Shown piece after piece: positions 15,878 to 18,445 of a stretch of 18,445 nt of DNA (position 1 is its first letter; each line of letters begins with the position of its first letter). The stretch comes from Betaproteobacteria bacterium. GTDB taxonomy: Bacteria > Pseudomonadota > Gammaproteobacteria > Burkholderiales > Burkholderiaceae. Position numbers and translations under genes: made by a program. The stretch lies in NCBI GenBank assembly GCA_947468785.1, contig CANIMS010000007.1, forward strand, positions 1 through 18,445. The letters are read 5' to 3'. Below the pieces are notes generated by a model. The model was not told the DNA's origin, did no database searches, and was given only the letters and a program-made list of their open reading frames with translations.

Positions 15878-17335
15878 TTAACGGGGAATAATAAAACTGG
15901 ATTTTTCATCACGGGTTCTAATAACAACTTGATCACCAACCATCTCTTGTGCAATCACATCAAAATGGATGGGGTAATTTCCAGGATCATTTTTTCCAAT
16001 AGCAGTACTTACCTTAATGGGCAGCAACTGATTGCTTGCCGGACCCACATCAATTTCAGTAATTTCTTTTCCTTGAGAATTCAATATCTTGAGTTCATCA
16101 AGACCGTTTGCCTTCAGCTGAACCTTCATCGAGTGCTCTGAGGCATTCATAATCTGAATTCGATAGATATTCTCAATTCTGACGCCCTCAACTTCACGCG
16201 CTAAAGCGCCGCGATCACGCATGACATCGACCCGCAATGGATTTCGAGTCACTAATGAAATCAAAAAAGCAGAAGCTAAAACCGTAATGAAAGCCGTGTA
16301 AATTAGCACCCTCGGACGCAAAATATGGCGAATGGCACTCTGATTAGACTCTTTGTCCTCAATGGCGCGCTCTGTTGTATAGCGGATTAGACCCTTTGGA
16401 TAATCCACTTTTTCCATCACTTGATTACAAGCATCAATACAGGCACCGCAACCGATACACATATATTGCAAACCATCCCGAATATCAATTCCGGTAGGAC
16501 ATACTTGCACACAAATACTGCAATCAACACAATCGCCAAGCCCAAGAGACCCATGATCAGCAGACTTATTACGACTGCCTCTAGGCTCTCCACGCACTTT
16601 GTCATACGTTACCAAGAAGGTATCTTTATCCACCATGACGCTTTGGAAGCGAGCATAGGGGCACATGTATTTACAGACCTGTTCACGCATAAAGCCAGCA
16701 TTACCCCAGGTTGCAAAACTATAAAAGCACAGCCAAAAAGTCTGCCAAGGACCTAATGACAAATGCAAAATAGCTGAACCTAAAGTTTCAATTGGCGTGA
16801 AATAGCCAATAAACGTAAATCCCGTCCAGAATGCAACTAGAAGCCATAGGAAGTGTTTAAATACTTTAAGGCGTAACTTCCGGAAGTTCCAAGGCCACTC
16901 TTCGCCATCTAAACGAATTCTTGCAAAACGATCGCCCTCAACTTTACGTTCAATCCACATAAAGATTTCGGTATAGACTGTTTGAGGACAAGCATAGCCA
17001 CAAAATAAACGTCCAGCGACTGCGGTAAAAAGGAATAAAGCAAGTGCAGAAAGGATCAGTAAGAGCGTAAGATAAATGACATCCTGCGGCCACAGAACGA
17101 GGCCGAAGATATAAAACTTACGCTGGATCAAATCAAATAGGACTGCTTGACGATCATTCCAGCTGAGCCATGGCAAGCCATAGAATAGTAGCTGGGTTGC
17201 AAATATGAGAATGAGGCGCCAGCGGGCAAAGAGTCCTGATACTGAGCGCGGATAAATTTTTCGCCGAACCTCATAAAGAGATTCTTCAATCACTTCTATA
17301 GGAATGGGCTTTCCACCCGGCGTATTACTTGGCAC
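15878..17335 (-). CDS. ccoG: cytochrome c oxidase accessory protein CcoG (RdxA/FixG family)
   Basis: This 485-residue inner-membrane iron-sulfur protein is linked to maturation of cbb3 oxidase, probably copper reduction or delivery. Membrane segments flank paired cysteine motifs, CGYACPQTVYTE (C112, C116) and CKYMCPYARF (C221, C225). Two complete 4Fe-4S ferredoxin motifs follow, C269-x2-C272-x2-C275-x3-C279 and C293-x2-C296-x2-C299-x3-C303. A last helix near 338-361 leads to a C-terminal Ig-like periplasmic domain (about 370-480). The start is a GTG at 17333-17335, three bases after the ccoP stop, with TAGG six bases upstream, so it depends on the ccoP transcript. Confidence 0.95.
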   Translation of the reverse strand: MPSNTPGGKPIPIEVIEESLYEVRRKIYPRSVSGLFARWRLILIFATQLLFYGLPWLSWNDRQAVLFDLIQRKFYIFGLVLWPQDVIYLTLLLILSALALFLFTAVAGRLFCGYACPQTVYTEIFMWIERKVEGDRFARIRLDGEEWPWNFRKLRLKVFKHFLWLLVAFWTGFTFIGYFTPIETLGSAILHLSLGPWQTFWLCFYSFATWGNAGFMREQVCKYMCPYARFQSVMVDKDTFLVTYDKVRGEPRGSRNKSADHGSLGLGDCVDCSICVQVCPTGIDIRDGLQYMCIGCGACIDACNQVMEKVDYPKGLIRYTTERAIEDKESNQSAIRHILRPRVLIYTAFITVLASAFLISLVTRNPLRVDVMRDRGALAREVEGVRIENIYRIQIMNASEHSMKVQLKANGLDELKILNSQGKEITEIDVGPASNQLLPIKVSTAIGKNDPGNYPIHFDVIAQEMVGDQVVIRTRDEKSSFIIPR

Positions 17336-17338
17336 TGC

Positions 17339-18265
17339 TTACCTAGTGGCTCCTGCTTGCTTATTGTTTGATAAGCCCCAAACATAAGCTGTTAACAACT
17401 GAATCTTTTCAGGGCTCAGTACTTTGTCTTGAGCAGGCATCATTGCCATACGACCTTTAGTCACCGTCTCAATAATAGCCGCCTCAGTACTACCATATAG
17501 CCAGGTCTTATCCGCTAAGTTAGGTGCTCCTAAAGCAATATTGCCCTTGCTATCAGATCCATGACAAGCTACACAATTTGCCTTAAATACCTCAGCACCA
17601 CGTGCTGTTTTTAAGTCATCAGCAGGCAAGCCTGACAAGCTACGAACATAGTTAGCAACATCGACGATTTGTTTGCTATCCAACTGAGGAAACGGAGGCA
17701 TCACACCAGCACGACCATTCACTATCGTTGTCTTGATATTTTCTGGGGAGCCACCATAGAGCCAATCACCATCGGTTAAGTTAGGAAAACCTTTAGCCCC
17801 GCCAGCATCAGAGCCATGGCATTGTGCACAGGAATTCAAGAATAAACGCTGCCCCATCTCACGCGCCTTAGGATCAGCAGCAATTTGCCCAATATCCATC
17901 TTGACGTATTTAGCATATACAGGCTTTAACTCGTCATTGGCAGTAGTCATTGACTGCATCAGAGCACTGTCAGTGCTGTAGCCTAAGACTCCAGGATAGG
18001 ATCCCAATCCTGGATAAAGCACTAAATACACTAAAGAAAAGATACATGAAATCAGGAACATCCACATCCACCAACGTGGTAAAGGATTATTTAACTCACG
18101 CAAATCCCCATCCCATACATGACCGGTATCGGCAACTTCGCCATCTGGCTTTAACTTAACCTTAACCTTTAGTTGTGAAAATAATAGCCAGATGCACCAA
18201 ACAATACCAACCAATGTTACTAAGGTGATATAGGTACTCCAACCGGCGCCAAGAAAGTCACTCAT
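17339..18265 (-). CDS. ccoP: cbb3-type cytochrome c oxidase subunit III (di-haem CcoP)
   Basis: This 308-residue protein has two N-terminal membrane helices (about 8-30 and 64-86) and two periplasmic cytochrome c domains with haem motifs CAQCH (146-150) and CVACH (231-235). Likely axial methionines are M189 and one of M275/M276. The segment HVWDGDLRELNNPLPRWWMWMF between the helices is the CcoP_N signature. The subunit passes electrons from soluble cytochrome c to CcoO and the catalytic CcoN of the high-affinity cbb3 oxidase. Its ATG overlaps the ccoQ stop (TCATGAG) and its stop is 3 bases before ccoG, so these genes form one transcript. Confidence 0.97.
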   Translation of the reverse strand: MSDFLGAGWSTYITLVTLVGIVWCIWLLFSQLKVKVKLKPDGEVADTGHVWDGDLRELNNPLPRWWMWMFLISCIFSLVYLVLYPGLGSYPGVLGYSTDSALMQSMTTANDELKPVYAKYVKMDIGQIAADPKAREMGQRLFLNSCAQCHGSDAGGAKGFPNLTDGDWLYGGSPENIKTTIVNGRAGVMPPFPQLDSKQIVDVANYVRSLSGLPADDLKTARGAEVFKANCVACHGSDSKGNIALGAPNLADKTWLYGSTEAAIIETVTKGRMAMMPAQDKVLSPEKIQLLTAYVWGLSNNKQAGATR

Positions 18266-18429
18266 GATTTGTCCTTACTAAATTCATCGGGAAGATCGAA
18301 CGGAAGTTCGGCAGATTCTTGATTAGCAGACTGTCTTTTTGTAGACCATGCCCACCACACAATGCCTAAAAAAACTACCAAGCCAAGGACGGTAGAGATT
18401 GCTGAAAGATAGGGGGCGATATTTTGCAT
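18262..18429 (-). CDS. ccoQ: cbb3-type oxidase small subunit CcoQ (FixQ family)
   Basis: This 55-residue protein begins MQNIAPYLSAISTVLGLVVF, has one membrane helix (about 8-28), then WAWSTKRQ and an acidic tail (ELPFDLPDEF), the normal CcoQ layout (PF05545). The position directly before ccoP is the usual ccoNOQP order. The TGA stop shares three bases with the ccoP ATG region (ATGA overlap). No clear ribosome-binding site precedes the ATG at 18427-18429. The remaining 16 bases to the window edge are A/T-rich; one frame gives a TAA that may be the ccoO stop, which cannot be confirmed from so little sequence. Confidence 0.88.
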   Translation of the reverse strand: MQNIAPYLSAISTVLGLVVFLGIVWWAWSTKRQSANQESAELPFDLPDEFSKDKS

Positions 18430-18445
18430 ATTTTTTAATTGCTAA

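Noticed and set aside
1..18445. CRISPR arrays, insertion sequences, phage genes, tRNA or rRNA genes
   Set aside because: I looked for spaced direct repeats, transposase motifs, terminal inverted repeats and conserved RNA-gene stretches, and saw none.

Overview
The window looks like the chromosome of a moderately AT-rich betaproteobacterium in the Burkholderiales. A Polynucleobacter-like freshwater heterotroph is my best guess, from base composition by eye, a TAXI-type TRAP transporter, a SulP permease and the style of the cbb3-oxidase locus. This is pattern recognition, not a database match. Genes are tightly packed: no gene-free stretch exceeds about 110 bases. I see no mobile elements, CRISPR arrays, tRNA or rRNA.

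Left part (1-2360): the 3' part of a cytochrome c' gene runs tail-to-tail into a cytochrome b561 gene, with a 14-bp overlap of coding ends. An MFS exporter gene diverges from the b561 gene.

Catabolic and transport part (2372-9543): a 3-hydroxyacyl-CoA-dehydrogenase-like NAD enzyme (minus) diverges from a plus-strand series. That series is a D-2-hydroxyacid dehydrogenase, a DHDPS/NAL-family lyase, a TAXI TRAP binding protein and a fused TRAP permease. It ends at a 15-bp bidirectional hairpin terminator, behind which lies a convergent enolase-superfamily acid-sugar dehydratase/racemase gene. Together these look like uptake and breakdown of an unidentified hydroxy or sugar acid: dehydration, retro-aldol or dehydration on a Schiff-base lysine, and NAD(P) oxidoreduction. 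No dedicated regulator gene is in the window. A strong hairpin plus a 12-bp palindrome separates the binding-protein gene from the permease gene.

Middle part (9566-13825): a secreted M23 endopeptidase, a UspA stress protein with a good sigma-70-type promoter, a DUF2177 membrane protein, and a SulP anion permease with a STAS domain.

Right part (13835-18445): a microaerobic respiration locus. On the minus strand, reading leftward from the right edge, are ccoQ (a 55-aa gene), ccoP, ccoG, a very short ccoH/FixH and an 86-aa membrane protein, each overlapping or nearly touching the next. This run collides 3'-to-3' with a four-cysteine FNR regulator on the plus strand. A TauE/SafE-DsbD-like membrane protein, typical of cbb3 loci, diverges from fnr. 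ccoN and ccoO presumably lie just beyond the right edge.

Most of the window is recognisable biology. The points most worth a second look are the orphan acid-catabolism/TAXI cluster, its internal RNA hairpin, and the minimal CcoH coupled to an uncharacterised small membrane protein.
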